DNA of 64,000 bases from Evansella caseinilytica (GTDB lineage: Bacteria > Bacillota > Bacilli > Bacillales > Salisediminibacteriaceae). Each line of letters begins with the position of its first letter. The first letter of the stretch is position 1. The notes beneath the pieces were generated by a model that saw only the letters and a list, made by a program, of their open reading frames with translations, was not told where the DNA came from and ran no database searches. Below, piece by piece: positions 35,301-44,293 of the stretch. The position numbers and the translations under genes are program-made. The stretch is from positions 868,001-932,000 of the forward strand of contig NZ_FNPI01000001.1 of the NCBI RefSeq assembly GCF_900107275.1, read 5' to 3'.

Positions 35301-37598
35301 TTACTTGGCGAGAAGCAGCTTTTCTCTTGTTTGTTTCGCCGCTTCCACCATTACTTGGAGAGCGGCGACCGTTTCGGCTGTTCCTCTTGTTTTCAAGCCG
35401 CAGTCCGGATTAATCCAGAACAGCTCCGGATCAAGAACGCGCAAGGCGCGGTCGATATTTCTCGTCAATTCCTCCGGCTTCGGTACCCGCGGACTGTGAA
35501 TATCGTAGACGCCGAGACCGATCCCTTTGTTATACGTGTTATCTTCAAAAGCGGAAATCAGCTGTCCATGACTTCTTGATGTTTCAATGGAAATCACATC
35601 GGCATCAAGGGCTTCAATCGCGCCGATAATTGATTTGAAATCGGAGTAGCACATATGTGTATGGATTTGTGTTTGATTTTTCACCGAAGTTGTCGCCAGC
35701 TTAAAGGCATAGACCGCAGCATCCAGGTAGTTTTGCCATTTTTCTCGTTTCAGCGGCAGCCCTTCCCTTAGTGCCGGCTCATCCACCTGAATGATATGGA
35801 TACCGTTCTCCTCAAGGGCGGAGACTTCCTTCCGCAGGGCGAGGGCAATCTGATTGGCTGTTTCGTAGCGGGATATATCATCCCTGACGAATGACCAATT
35901 CAAAATCGTGATCGGGCCGGTCAGCATCCCTTTGACAGGCTTTGTTGTCAATGACTGAGCATAGGCGGTTTCCTTTACGGTGATCGGACCTTGATAGACG
36001 ACATCGCCGTAGATAACCGGTGGTTTTACACAACGGGAGCCGTAGGATTGCACCCAGCCGGACTTGGTGAACTGAAAGCCGCCTAATTTTTCCCCAAAGT
36101 ACTCTACCATGTCCGTCCGTTCAAATTCACCGTGGACGAAAACATCCAGACCGAGCTCTTCCTGAATATCGATCCATTTATTTATTTCCGCTCGAATATA
36201 CTGTTCATATTCGGTAGTCGACAGCTCGCCTTTTCGCCACTTCAGCCGCTGTTTTCTTACTTCCGCGGTTTGCGGAAAGCTTCCGATGGTGGTGGTTGGG
36301 AGAAGCGGCAACTGAAAGGCTTCGTCCTGGAGCTTTTTCCGCTGCGAAAATTCCGCCTGCCGTTCTGCGCGAGTGGAATCCAACTGCTTGATGGCTTCTC
36401 TTACCTCGGTGTTATTTCGGCCTGCTGATTGATTCAATTGCTGTACAGCGCGCCGGCTTACTGTTATTTTTTCCTGAATCACTGTTTCGCCGCCGTTCAG
36501 CCCTTTTGTAAGAATAACAACTTCCTCCAATTTTTCATCTGCAAACGAAAGGGCATTTAACAGAACTGGATCAAGAGCAGGTTCGTTTTTTACTGTCACC
36601 GGAACATGCAGCAGGCTGGAAGCAGGTTGCACAATCAGCCGTTCCGGCGTAACGAATTCGGATATTTCCGCCAACAGCGTGCTTTTATCTCCGAGATCCG
36701 CCCGCCAGATGTTTCTGCCGTCAATGACGCCCGCCGCGAGCACTTTGTCTTCGGGAAAACCGAATTGCTTTAAGGAAGCAAGGTTTTGCCCGTCGTCATG
36801 GACAAAATCAAGGCCGATTCCCTTTACCGGGAGCGAGACGATGTCTTCGTAATGACTGACGCTGTCAAAATACGTTTGCAGAATGAGCTTGATGGTTGGC
36901 GCCGCCTCTGTCAGCTGTTGGTAGGTCTCATGAAACAGTGCTGTTTGTTCGCGGGTGACAGTAGTGGATAATACCGGCTCGTCGATTTGCACCCACTCTG
37001 CCCCTTCCTGCTGTAATTCGCGCAATAGCTCGCAATACAAAGGAATGAACTGCTTAACGACGTCTGCAAATGTCGACGGTTCATAGCCTTTTGACAATGT
37101 CACGAAGGTGACGGGACCGAGGATAACCGGCTTGCCAACGATACCGAGCTGTTCTCTTGCCTGTTTAAATAATTGCAGCGGTCGATTTTCCACCAGGGCG
37201 GGATCTCTGTCTCCTAATTCCGGGACAATGTAGTGATAGTTGGTGTTAAACCATTTCGTCATCTCCGCGGCAACAGCCTCGTCCGTCCCGCGCGCGATGG
37301 CAAAATACGTTTCGAGAGGAACACTGCCTCCGCTGTATTGAAACCGCTGCGGCACAAGGCCGAACATAACGGAGGTGTCCAAAACGTGATCATACAGGCT
37401 GAAATCTCCCACAGGAATCAAGTCGATGCCTCTTTCTTTTTGTTTGGAAAGGTTGGCTAGGTGTATGTCGTTGATTTTGTCTAACAATGCTTCTTTTTTT
37501 AATTTGCCTGCCCAGTACTGCTCCAGCGCCTTCTTCCATTCCCTTGACTCGCCGATTCGCGGATAGCCTAAATTCGAGCTTCTTACTTTGGTCATCAT
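35301..37598 (-). CDS. metE: Cobalamin-independent methionine synthase
   Basis: A 765-residue enzyme transferring the methyl group of methyltetrahydropteroyl-glutamate to homocysteine. N-terminal half: [21 protein letters not shown]-terminal catalytic half: [20 protein letters not shown], with zinc ligands in HTHMCYSDF and [10 protein letters not shown]. Length is typical. GGAG lies 8 nt before the ATG at 37598. Upstream is a long leader with a SAM riboswitch and a cobalamin riboswitch in series, so either ligand should shut the gene down. Confidence 0.98.
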   Translation of the reverse strand: MMTKVRSSNLGYPRIGESREWKKALEQYWAGKLKKEALLDKINDIHLANLSKQKERGIDLIPVGDFSLYDHVLDTSVMFGLVPQRFQYSGGSVPLETYFAIARGTDEAVAAEMTKWFNTNYHYIVPELGDRDPALVENRPLQLFKQAREQLGIVGKPVILGPVTFVTLSKGYEPSTFADVVKQFIPLYCELLRELQQEGAEWVQIDEPVLSTTVTREQTALFHETYQQLTEAAPTIKLILQTYFDSVSHYEDIVSLPVKGIGLDFVHDDGQNLASLKQFGFPEDKVLAAGVIDGRNIWRADLGDKSTLLAEISEFVTPERLIVQPASSLLHVPVTVKNEPALDPVLLNALSFADEKLEEVVILTKGLNGGETVIQEKITVSRRAVQQLNQSAGRNNTEVREAIKQLDSTRAERQAEFSQRKKLQDEAFQLPLLPTTTIGSFPQTAEVRKQRLKWRKGELSTTEYEQYIRAEINKWIDIQEELGLDVFVHGEFERTDMVEYFGEKLGGFQFTKSGWVQSYGSRCVKPPVIYGDVVYQGPITVKETAYAQSLTTKPVKGMLTGPITILNWSFVRDDISRYETANQIALALRKEVSALEENGIHIIQVDEPALREGLPLKREKWQNYLDAAVYAFKLATTSVKNQTQIHTHMCYSDFKSIIGAIEALDADVISIETSRSHGQLISAFEDNTYNKGIGLGVYDIHSPRVPKPEELTRNIDRALRVLDPELFWINPDCGLKTRGTAETVAALQVMVEAAKQTREKLLLAK

Positions 37599-37653
37599 TT
37601 GAATCACTCCTTTTTTAATGTTCGTTCTCGAGTCTTACACGCTTTTAAACGAC

Positions 37654-37689
37654 AAACATCTCCTTTTCCCGGTGGAAAAAGAGATGTTT
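37654..37689 (-). terminator. Terminator of the cobalamin-riboswitch platform
   Basis: AAACATCTC and GAGATGTTT arms with inner TTTTCC/GGAAAA pairing, followed on the minus strand by GTCGTTT. It lies between the cobalamin aptamer and metE, where an expression platform is expected. Confidence 0.6.
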
Positions 37690-37774
37690 ACGCATGGCTA
37701 ACCAGAGTCGAGACATACTGGTTTTCTCAACATGTATCCATCACTCTCCCTATCTCCCCGTAGAGTACAAGTGC

Positions 37775-37960
37775 ATACAGCAGGCAGGTCTCCTGACTTA
37801 GGATCATCGCTTATTTATCCCTTCCCGTTTGCCAAAAGCAAACAGTGGTCTTCGATAAATCGCTCCCCATCACAGTGGCGGGACCGTCCCGGAATTTCAC
37901 CGGCCTTCCCTTTTAAGCTGAGTAATTGTTCGTTACAAAGCACCTGATGCATTTTTATCA
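37775..37960 (-). promoter_or_regulatory. Cobalamin riboswitch upstream of metE
   Basis: On the minus strand the conserved blocks appear in order: CAGGTGC, AAAAGGGAAGGCCGGTGAAA, CGGTCCCGCCACTGTGA, GGGAAGG, and the B12 box AAGTCAGGAGACCTGCC. Spacing fits the class. Because MetE is the B12-independent enzyme, ligand binding should turn the gene off. Confidence 0.95.
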
Positions 37961-37970
37961 TCTTTCAAAG

Positions 37971-38111
37971 CGTGTTCAAAAAGGCAATGGTTTCGCTCGA
38001 TGCGTATCTACGAGAAAATCACTCATAGCTGGCTTTAAAAGAATGCATCGGTTTCACTCATTGCATCGTGTTTGTTCCAAAAGATAAACAGCAATCTTTT
38101 TGAACAAACAC
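37971..38111 (-). repeat. Family A element, copy A7, short form, inside the metE leader
   Basis: Inverted short copy: 5' hairpin TGTTTGTTCAAAAAGATTGC against the TTGTTCCAAAAGAT arm, then GCAATGAGTGAAACCGATGC and the end CTTTTTGAACACG. Flanks TTAAAAG and TTGAAAG are near-identical direct repeats. It separates the two riboswitches and would be transcribed as part of the leader. Confidence 0.85.
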
Positions 38112-38127
38112 TTTTAATTCGCAGTGG

Positions 38128-38165
38128 AAAAAATAAACACCTCTCTATCGTCAATAGAGAGGTGT
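38128..38165 (-). terminator. S-box terminator
   Basis: ACACCTCTCTAT and ATAGAGAGGTGT form a perfect 12-bp stem, followed on the minus strand by TTATTTTTT. It is the expression platform of the SAM riboswitch. Confidence 0.92.
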
Positions 38166-38182
38166 GATTTCCAACCGGGTCC

Positions 38183-38300
38183 TCTCTTATCTTTCAAAGC
38201 AGCAGCTTTGCAGGAATTAGCACCTTTTCAACAAAGAAGAAACATGTTGAAAGGTTGCCGGGTTTCATCGGGCCAGTCCCTCCACCTCTCTGAATAAGAG
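38183..38300 (-). promoter_or_regulatory. SAM-I (S-box) riboswitch upstream of metE
   Basis: Minus strand: CTCTTATTCAGAGAGGTGG, AGGGACTGGCCCGATGAAAC, CCGGCAACC, a variable P3 hairpin, AAGGTGCTAATTCC, and AGATAAGAG closing P1. All core elements of the SAM-I class are present. A terminator follows directly. Confidence 0.97.
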
Positions 38301-38336
38301 TATTCAAGATTCATATGGTATTTTCATGTGATTTAC

Positions 38337-38365
38337 ATCTTAACATGCGAAAAACAAGTTGTCAA
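38337..38365 (-). promoter_or_regulatory. metE promoter
   Basis: TTGACA, 17 nt, TAAGAT on the minus strand, about 30 bp before the S-box aptamer. Transcription would then cross both riboswitches and the intervening repeat, giving a leader of about 730 nt. Confidence 0.8.
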
Positions 38366-38505
38366 AAACATTTTTTGCAACGGCTTTGCTTTTGGAAGGA
38401 TCTTTTTTGCTATTTCAAGGTTTGTCCTTGAAAAGTACTTGAAATACTTAGAAAAGTTCAATACACTGGAATTGAGAAAATTATCCAGATAAAGGGTGGG
38501 GGAAG

Positions 38506-39501
38506 ATGGAGAACAAATGCAGACGAAGCTTTTTTGTTCAAGTTGGATTGGCTGTTATTTTGGCGCTTTCTATTAATCTTTTTCTGTCGTCGGTTGTTTT
38601 TGGAGAAGCGGAAATACTGGAAAAAAAGTATAAGGAGCATAATTTTTCCGTGCCGGTTCCTTCGGATTGGGATGCAGTGGCATCCGATGCATCGATGATT
38701 TTTTATCCGAATAGCGAAGTGGATTTGCAAAACAAGCTTTCCATTGCCGTCATTAATTACAATGAAGTCATCACAATGGGAGCGGTTATCCCGCAAAAAG
38801 AAATGTATGAGAACACCAAGGAGAAGACAAAATGGCTGAACGAATTGAAAAACTATTGGATTGCCCTTGGACAACCGTTGCAGCGGATTGCCGAAATTGG
38901 GGATGAACTGGTATTCACACAGGAAGCAGACGATTCGCTTACAGTCATTTCGTATGTGATCAAAAATGGGCAACCTCTGGCTGTATCTCTCATGGGCACC
39001 GGCAGGTTTTCCGACTTCAACACGCTCAAAAAAGAAGGTTATTATGATATTTTTCAACAAATGGTTGCGGATGTGGCGCCTGTATCCGCTGAAAACAGCC
39101 CGATGATCATCTCTTTTCTGGAGAGCGATGAAGGCCCGATCACTCTTTCTTCCACAACTAGAATAGACAATTGGAAGGACAGTTCCTTTACAATGTATCG
39201 TTCCATCGATTACAAGACAAGCGGCAGCAACATCACAGTCACCCGGTTTTTTAACTTCTTAAAGTACGAACATTACAAATCTAGAAGCGCCTCTTTAATG
39301 AGAGCCCGGCTGCAGAATTCCACCGACTGTTCGGCATCAGCCATTGCTTCCCGCGCCATAAATAAAACAACCAACAATTATGGAGAAGCTTCCGATTCAT
39401 GGAATCCAAACGTACGAGTCAGCAGTTCGACAAGAGCGGTCACGATCTTCGGCTTTCCGGAAGCACAGTACTGTTTAAATCATTGGCGGCCATTTAACTG
39501 A
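38506..39501 (+). CDS. Secreted protein sharing a module with the nearby anti-sigma factor
   Basis: A 331-residue exported protein (signal VGLAVILALSINLFLSSVVF). Residues 40-195 form a domain that begins NFSVPVPSDWDAV and ends KKEGYYDIFQQMVADVAP; the anti-sigma factor at 40448 has the same layout (NIFTVKPVDWETV ... KGGGYYDYFTAIIEHTRP). The C-terminal 120 residues are not recognised and contain two Cys (DCSAS and QYCLN). A GGGGGAAG site precedes the ATG. It may be a signal-related or target protein of the sigma system. Confidence 0.7.
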   Translation: MENKCRRSFFVQVGLAVILALSINLFLSSVVFGEAEILEKKYKEHNFSVPVPSDWDAVASDASMIFYPNSEVDLQNKLSIAVINYNEVITMGAVIPQKEMYENTKEKTKWLNELKNYWIALGQPLQRIAEIGDELVFTQEADDSLTVISYVIKNGQPLAVSLMGTGRFSDFNTLKKEGYYDIFQQMVADVAPVSAENSPMIISFLESDEGPITLSSTTRIDNWKDSSFTMYRSIDYKTSGSNITVTRFFNFLKYEHYKSRSASLMRARLQNSTDCSASAIASRAINKTTNNYGEASDSWNPNVRVSSSTRAVTIFGFPEAQYCLNHWRPFN

Positions 39502-39542
39502 GCTTTGATAAGTGGTTGTTCAAAAAGACACTTTTTAAATAA

Positions 39543-39706
39543 GGTTGTTTTCGTAAACTCTGTTGCTTTTGGACCGTTTTTTGAAAAATACAAAGCTCTT
39601 TCAAGTCAAATTCATTGTCTGAACGGCTTTGATTTTTCAAAACCTTCAGTGTATAGGGCGAAGGGCAAAGCTTGCCTGGTTTACGGTCCAAAAGCAAATA
39701 GCAACC
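39543..39706. repeat. Family E element with inverted ends
   Basis: GGTTG...TTGCTTTTGGACCG at the left end is matched by CGGTCCAAAAGCAA...CAACC at the right, a 160-bp element. A worn relative lies at 2209-2370. Immediately upstream, GTGGTTGTTCAAAAAGACAC at 39513 is a family A end without body. Confidence 0.5.
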
Positions 39707-39788
39707 AAAAATAACTTGCGAATTTATCTTGGCATTCGCAAGTTTTTTTCTAAAAAACCCCCTGGATGAACAAGGATATATCTACAAG

Positions 39789-39830
39789 TATTTGTTCAAA
39801 AAGATCGTTTTTTATCTATTTGAACACGCT
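39789..39830 (+). repeat. Solo family A derivative, copy A8
   Basis: Only the left hairpin arm and the outer 3' end remain (TATTTGTTCAAAAAGATCG, then TCTATTTGAACACGCT). Exact CTACAAG direct repeats flank it (39782-39788 and 39831-39837). This is what deletion between the two CTTTTTGAACA copies of a full element would leave. Confidence 0.8.
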
Positions 39831-39851
39831 CTACAAGTCTAAAAAATTAAG

Positions 39852-39877
39852 CGCAACTTTTTGACGCTTCAGCCGTC
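39852..39877 (+). promoter_or_regulatory. ECF-type promoter of the sigma operon
   Basis: GCAAC (AAC at 39855), 16 nt, CGTC (39874) matches the AAC-N16-CGT pattern of extracytoplasmic-function sigma factors. It lies 57 bp before the sigma gene, consistent with autoregulation. Confidence 0.7.
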
Positions 39878-39933
39878 TTTAGGGAGGAAAAATGCTTTTT
39901 TCTGCGCCTTGATTTTAAAAGAGGTGAAATCGC

Positions 39934-40461
39934 TTGGAGGCAACATATGCAAGGCAGAAAATACAAGACTGGTATCTTCTTTACAGCGATGATATTTACC
40001 GCTATATCTTAATGATGATTGGAGACCATGAACAAGCAAAGGATTTAACACATGATACCTTTATCAAAGCTTATAACAGTTTAAACAGATTTGAGGAAAA
40101 TACAAGCGATAAGAACTGGTTGTACAAAATTGCCCGTAACGTGACGATTGATTACATAAGAAAAAGAAAGCCGATTCAATTTATAACTGAGTCATTTGCT
40201 TTTATTCCTTCCAAGGAACCGTGCCCGGAAGAAATCGCGCAGTTGGGAGAAAGTGAAGAACAGCTCTACCGTTCGTTGAAAAAATTGAAGCGATCTTACC
40301 AGGAAGTCATCATTTTACGGAAAATCAAGGAGCTTTCCATTCGCGAGACCGCTGAAGTGCTTGATTGGAACGAAGGTAAAGTCAAAACAACGCTGTTTCG
40401 CGGCTTACATGCATTGAAGCAGCAGATGATAAAGGAGGGATATGAGCATGATGTCATTTAA
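39934..40461 (+). CDS. ECF-family RNA polymerase sigma factor
   Basis: A 175-residue sigma-70 family member with only regions 2 and 4. Region 2: DDIYRYILMMIGDHEQAKDL and THDTFIKAYNSLNRF; region 4: SYQEVIILRKIKELSIRETA and NEGKVKTTLFRGLHALKQQM. It begins at a TTG 7 nt after GAGGTGA. The stop lies within the next gene, its probable anti-sigma factor. An ECF-type promoter precedes it. Targets outside the locus are not known. Confidence 0.93.
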   Translation: MEATYARQKIQDWYLLYSDDIYRYILMMIGDHEQAKDLTHDTFIKAYNSLNRFEENTSDKNWLYKIARNVTIDYIRKRKPIQFITESFAFIPSKEPCPEEIAQLGESEEQLYRSLKKLKRSYQEVIILRKIKELSIRETAEVLDWNEGKVKTTLFRGLHALKQQMIKEGYEHDVI

Positions 40462-41221
40462 TGATGAAGATGAATTGGACCTCACGTTTAAACGTTATGA
40501 ATCCGTCAAACTTCAGCATCATGAGAAAGAGGAAATATTCTCCAAACTTGTAGACAGTATCGAGTGTTCCGAGAGAAAGAACCGCTTTTTTCAATGGGTG
40601 CATCCTATTCTGTCTACAGCCTGCATTGTCATGCTTTTAGTTTTCGGCGGCTACTATTTGGCAGATCACTTACTCATGAATGGCCAGGTGGACAGTGATC
40701 AAACAGCGGAAGACATACCGGCAAATCTTCCGGACGGAATGGAAGTATACACACATGCGGAAACAAATATTTTCACTGTCAAGCCGGTTGATTGGGAGAC
40801 AGTAACACATCCAAACGGAAATCCCGCATCCATCTACTTTCAGACGGAAAAAAATATCAATATTGGCATACACCAGTCCGTTTATTCAATTAATACAGTA
40901 AAAACGGATACGGAGACAGATTATTTGCGGGAAGCTTATGCAGAGAGTGTGACATATGAAGAATTTATCGTCCGCTTTAGGGAACGGTTTCTTTCCAATA
41001 CTCCAGTTGAAGAGATGGACAAAGTAAACGGTCAGATCCCGGTTTTTTTGTACGAAGAGAACATGAAAGCCTATGTTTTTGCTGTGACAGTTGCCGACAA
41101 TACTCCTTATATGATTGAAATGAGTTTCAAACAGGATGCTGTAGATGCGGCAGCAGTGAAAGGCGGCGGTTATTATGACTATTTCACAGCGATCATTGAG
41201 CATACAAGGCCTTTGGAATAG
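40448..41221 (+). CDS. Membrane-bound anti-sigma factor
   Basis: A 257-residue protein: a cytosolic N-terminal segment of about 60 residues that would hold the sigma factor, one membrane helix (VHPILSTACIVMLLVFGGYY) and an outside domain of about 165 residues. It overlaps the end of the sigma gene by 14 bp. The ATG at 40448 lies 9 nt after AGGAGG; the ATG at 40442 is too close. The outside domain resembles residues 40-195 of the secreted protein at 38506, which suggests a common ligand or mutual interaction. No zinc-binding HxxxCxxC motif is present. Confidence 0.82.
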   Translation: MMSFNDEDELDLTFKRYESVKLQHHEKEEIFSKLVDSIECSERKNRFFQWVHPILSTACIVMLLVFGGYYLADHLLMNGQVDSDQTAEDIPANLPDGMEVYTHAETNIFTVKPVDWETVTHPNGNPASIYFQTEKNINIGIHQSVYSINTVKTDTETDYLREAYAESVTYEEFIVRFRERFLSNTPVEEMDKVNGQIPVFLYEENMKAYVFAVTVADNTPYMIEMSFKQDAVDAAAVKGGGYYDYFTAIIEHTRPLE

Positions 41222-41529
41222 CGCAGTGCAGGGGACCGTCTCTTGTAAAAAAAGCTGCGCTGTATGAGGATTTCCCGGTTATTAAAAGAGGGGGGCCACA
41301 GCTGAAAACGGGTCGGATGCTGCGGTATGAAAACAAGAGGTCAGCTGGTCTGCATATACAAAGAAAGCATGGCACCGCCGCCTCTGGCATTAAAAACAGA
41401 AAGGATCGTTCGTCAGTTTTTTTTGACAAGCAAGTGCTGCCACAAACTGAACGGTGCACTGAATATCTTTTTCGTTCGGATGCGTGTCATTTTTTAGCCC
41501 GGTTACCACTGTTTGTTCTAACGAGCTTC

Positions 41530-41702
41530 TCTAAAATATCGACAGCCTCGTAAAAGCCCTGACAGCAATCATCCGCAATATCGAAAACAGCAAATGTCTT
41601 TCCGCGGAAATTTCTGTCTCCCAATCGTCCGTGTCATTTTTTGAATATCCTCCGTCTCCTCAAGTTTATGCCCGAAAAAATATGTTGTTTTCTCCCTAGT
41701 AA
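41530..41702 (-). pseudogene. Frameshifted gene remnant
   Basis: Reading the minus strand from about 41702, GEKTTYFFGHKLEETEDIQK continues into a second frame as RNFRGKTFAVFDIADDCCQG and FYEAVDILEKLVRTN. Both pieces look protein-like and join with a shift near 41630. No start or ribosome site remains and the family is not recognised. It lies in the 900-bp gap before the pectate lyase gene. Confidence 0.4.
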
Positions 41703-41832
41703 AAATAAAGACTGATCATAAACAAAAGTATTCTATTGTTTTTTATAAAAAAATGGTTGGTTTATCCCATAAGAAGAAAAAAATAGGTGAAATTATCTAT
41801 GGCAATTATTTCATTAGATTGATATTTTTAGA

Positions 41833-41848
41833 ATGAAAACGTTGTCTT
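41833..41848 (+). promoter_or_regulatory. cre site upstream of pectate lyase
   Basis: ATGAAAACGTTGTCTT agrees with the catabolite-responsive element consensus WTGNAANCGNWNNCW at every fixed position. It lies about 280 bp before the pectate lyase start, so CcpA repression is likely. Confidence 0.65.
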
Positions 41849-41951
41849 TAGGGCTGGTTGTTTGCCGTCAACAACACAATGAGCAGCCGCAAAACAAAAA
41901 TGTTTGGGGGTGAAAAGGGGAAAGCGGCAAATGGCAGTCAAAATCTATTTA

Positions 41952-42099
41952 AGGTGTTCAAAAACGCAGATAACGAGATGATCGCATATTGCAATGATCT
42001 TATCCCCGAGCAATTCATCCATGTCCGGTTTTGCTAGGAACTTGAATCTGGCGTCATACCTTAACCTTCTTGATGCTCAATTCTCGCTTTTGAACACAA
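41952..42099. repeat. Short element with GTGTTCAAAA inverted ends
   Basis: GGTGTTCAAAAACG at the left is matched by CGCTTTTGAACAC at the right about 140 bp away. The interior does not match family A. It lies just upstream of the pectate lyase ribosome site. Confidence 0.45.
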
Positions 42100-42130
42100 A
42101 CAATTCTATTTATGAAAGGGTGACAGGAAA

Positions 42131-43663
42131 ATGAAAAGGTTTTTCGGTTTGTTCCTCGTTTTCGGATTATTGCTGTCGATTTTTTCCGCAGCCGCTTCCG
42201 CAGCAGAGACGGCTTCTTTCAACGAAAATTCCTATTATCACCTACTGAATGTAAACAGCGGCAAATATTTAGAGGTTGAAAATGCTGTCACTGAGAATGG
42301 AGGAAATGTCCGGCAGTGGGAAAATACGAATTGCCAATGCCAGGAATGGAGAATCAATCAAAACAGCGATGGATTTTATGAAATTGTGAACCGTAACAGT
42401 GGGAAGGCGCTGGATGTCTACGCCAGATCTACGGAAAATGGCGGAAATATCGTGCAATGGGACCGCAACGGCGGCAGCAATCAGCAATGGCGGCTTGTTC
42501 AGTCGGGCTCCTCGTATAAATTGGTCAGTCGGCACAGCGGAAAAGCGGTGGAGGTCTATGAACATTCTCAGGCTAACGGCGGGAATGTCGTACAGTGGGA
42601 CGATTTGGGAAATCCCAATCAGCTGTGGAACATCGTGCCAACCAACTCTGGTTCAGATGATTTCCCTGGGGACTTTACCCGACCGGTTGGATTTGCTGCT
42701 ATGAACGGCGGAACCACCGGAGGTCAGGGAGGCCGGATTGTCTACGCCAGTACGGGAGCTGAACTGCAGCAATATATCGATGACCGGAGCAGGAGCAGCA
42801 ACCCGGATGAACCGCTGATCATTTATGTTACCGGTACGATAACAGTTGGCAATTCTTCGAATGACCGGATTGAAGTGAAAAATCACCGTGGACAGGCCCA
42901 TGAAATTAGAAATATTTCAATTATCGGCGTAGGGACAAGCGGGGAATTTAACGGCATCGGACTCCGGCTTATCAATGCGCAGAATGTCATCGTGCAAAAT
43001 TTGTCGATTCACCACGTAAGAGCGGGAGTGGGAGAAGGAACGGCGATCGAAGTGACGCAAAACAGCCGGAACGTCTGGATTGACCATAATGAATTTTACA
43101 GTCAGTACGACGGCAACAATAATCCGGATTACTACGACGGTCTTGTAGACATCAAACGAGGATCACAGTATGTAACGGTATCATGGAATAAATTCAGCGA
43201 TCATTGGAAAACAATGCTGGTAGGTCACACGGATGATGCCTCACTGGCACCAAACTATATTACCTATCACCACAATTATTTCTATAATCTCAATTCGAGA
43301 GTTCCGCTGATTCGCTTTGCGGATGTGCACATGTTTAACAATTATTTTAAAGATATCCACGACACCGCGATCAACAGCCGGATGGGGGCGAGGGTATTTG
43401 TGGAAAACAATTATTTTGAAAATGTCGGTTCCGGTCAAACCGATCCAACAACGGGGCAAATAAAGAGCGCTGTCGGCTGGTTTTACGGAAGTTCGCAAAC
43501 AGGCTACTGGAACTTACGCGGCAATACATTTATTAACACACCTTCCAGCCATCTGAGTTCAACAACCAATTACGTGCCGCCGTACAGCTATCAGGTTCAA
43601 TCAGCCGCAGATGCAAAAGCTGCTGTTGAGCGGTATTCAGGAGTTGGCATCGTCCCAAATTAA
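42131..43663 (+). CDS. Secreted pectate lyase (PL1) with ricin-type lectin domain
   Basis: A 510-residue exoenzyme. Signal peptide at 1-25 (ending AAASAAE); residues 30-175 form an R-type beta-trefoil with three repeats of the pattern SGKALDVYARSTENGGNIVQ and QW/LW ends; residues 195-470 are a PL1 parallel beta-helix, with VWIDHNEFYS, DIKRGSQYVTVSWNKF and RVPLIRFADVHMFNNYF, the last holding the catalytic Arg region. It cleaves polygalacturonate by beta-elimination outside the cell with Ca2+. TGAAAGGGTGACAGG precedes the ATG. A cre site lies upstream. Confidence 0.95.
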   Translation: MKRFFGLFLVFGLLLSIFSAAASAAETASFNENSYYHLLNVNSGKYLEVENAVTENGGNVRQWENTNCQCQEWRINQNSDGFYEIVNRNSGKALDVYARSTENGGNIVQWDRNGGSNQQWRLVQSGSSYKLVSRHSGKAVEVYEHSQANGGNVVQWDDLGNPNQLWNIVPTNSGSDDFPGDFTRPVGFAAMNGGTTGGQGGRIVYASTGAELQQYIDDRSRSSNPDEPLIIYVTGTITVGNSSNDRIEVKNHRGQAHEIRNISIIGVGTSGEFNGIGLRLINAQNVIVQNLSIHHVRAGVGEGTAIEVTQNSRNVWIDHNEFYSQYDGNNNPDYYDGLVDIKRGSQYVTVSWNKFSDHWKTMLVGHTDDASLAPNYITYHHNYFYNLNSRVPLIRFADVHMFNNYFKDIHDTAINSRMGARVFVENNYFENVGSGQTDPTTGQIKSAVGWFYGSSQTGYWNLRGNTFINTPSSHLSSTTNYVPPYSYQVQSAADAKAAVERYSGVGIVPN

Positions 43664-43668
43664 ATTGA

Positions 43669-43752
43669 CGTGGAAGGGGGCTTCTCAAACTTCCACGGCT
43701 TTTAAGCCGCCGAAATGTACGGGAGTTAGGGGAACCTCCAGCTCCCGTACAT
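43669..43752 (+). terminator. Two hairpins after pectate lyase
   Basis: CGTGGAAG..CTTCCACG followed by GCTTTT begins 5 bp after the stop codon and is a fair terminator. A second stem, ATGTACGGGAG..CTCCCGTACAT (43716-43752), follows. Their close spacing suggests a structured tail. Confidence 0.6.
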
Positions 43753-43927
43753 AAAGGATAATTAAATAGAGCGGACTTAAATCGTGAGTATATGAGGGTA
43801 TGAGTCTGGTCCCACTGAGACGTAATCAAACTAACCGACTTACTTCATTCTTGATGAGAATAAATTCAGATGCGGTACCCGGTAAACAGTTAGCAAAGTG
43901 TGCTTATGGGAACAAAAATGGAACAGT

Positions 43928-44007
43928 ACGTCCCGAATCCGTCTATTTCGGGACGCTTCACATCTTGAGCACTATGCTATTGTCCCGAATCCATCGCCAT
44001 CGGGACA
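43928..44007 (+). repeat. Paired GTCCCGA hairpins
   Basis: GTCCCGAAT..ATTTCGGGAC and TGTCCCGA..TCGGGACA lie 40 bp apart and recall the first hairpin of the series at 23746. No gene is evident in 43753-44293. Confidence 0.5.
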
Positions 44008-44293
44008 GTTCACGGCAAAAGAGTCCCCCTTCTTCGCCTTTTTTCTGTGATTTTCCAGCGAAGTTTAGTATAATAAGGGAAAGTTTACTGTTGCGGCTGT
44101 TCGTAACGTTTGCTGTTTTCCGTTTCGTTTGTACGGAAGATAAACTGCAGTACCGATCATTTTCAATTTTGCCAAATGAGCAGTTGAAGTAGTCAGCAGC
44201 GTGAATGACAGCAGCCGCAAAGGAAAGCATGGAAAATAGTCACGAGCATCGAGGACACGCGAATCAAATATGGCAGCGTGTCTTTTACTTTAA

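Noticed and set aside
43669-43910. TnpB-type guide RNA end or IS200/IS605 remnant
   Set aside because: The hairpin-rich tail after pectate lyase suggested it, but no TnpA or TnpB sequence is present and the motifs do not match.
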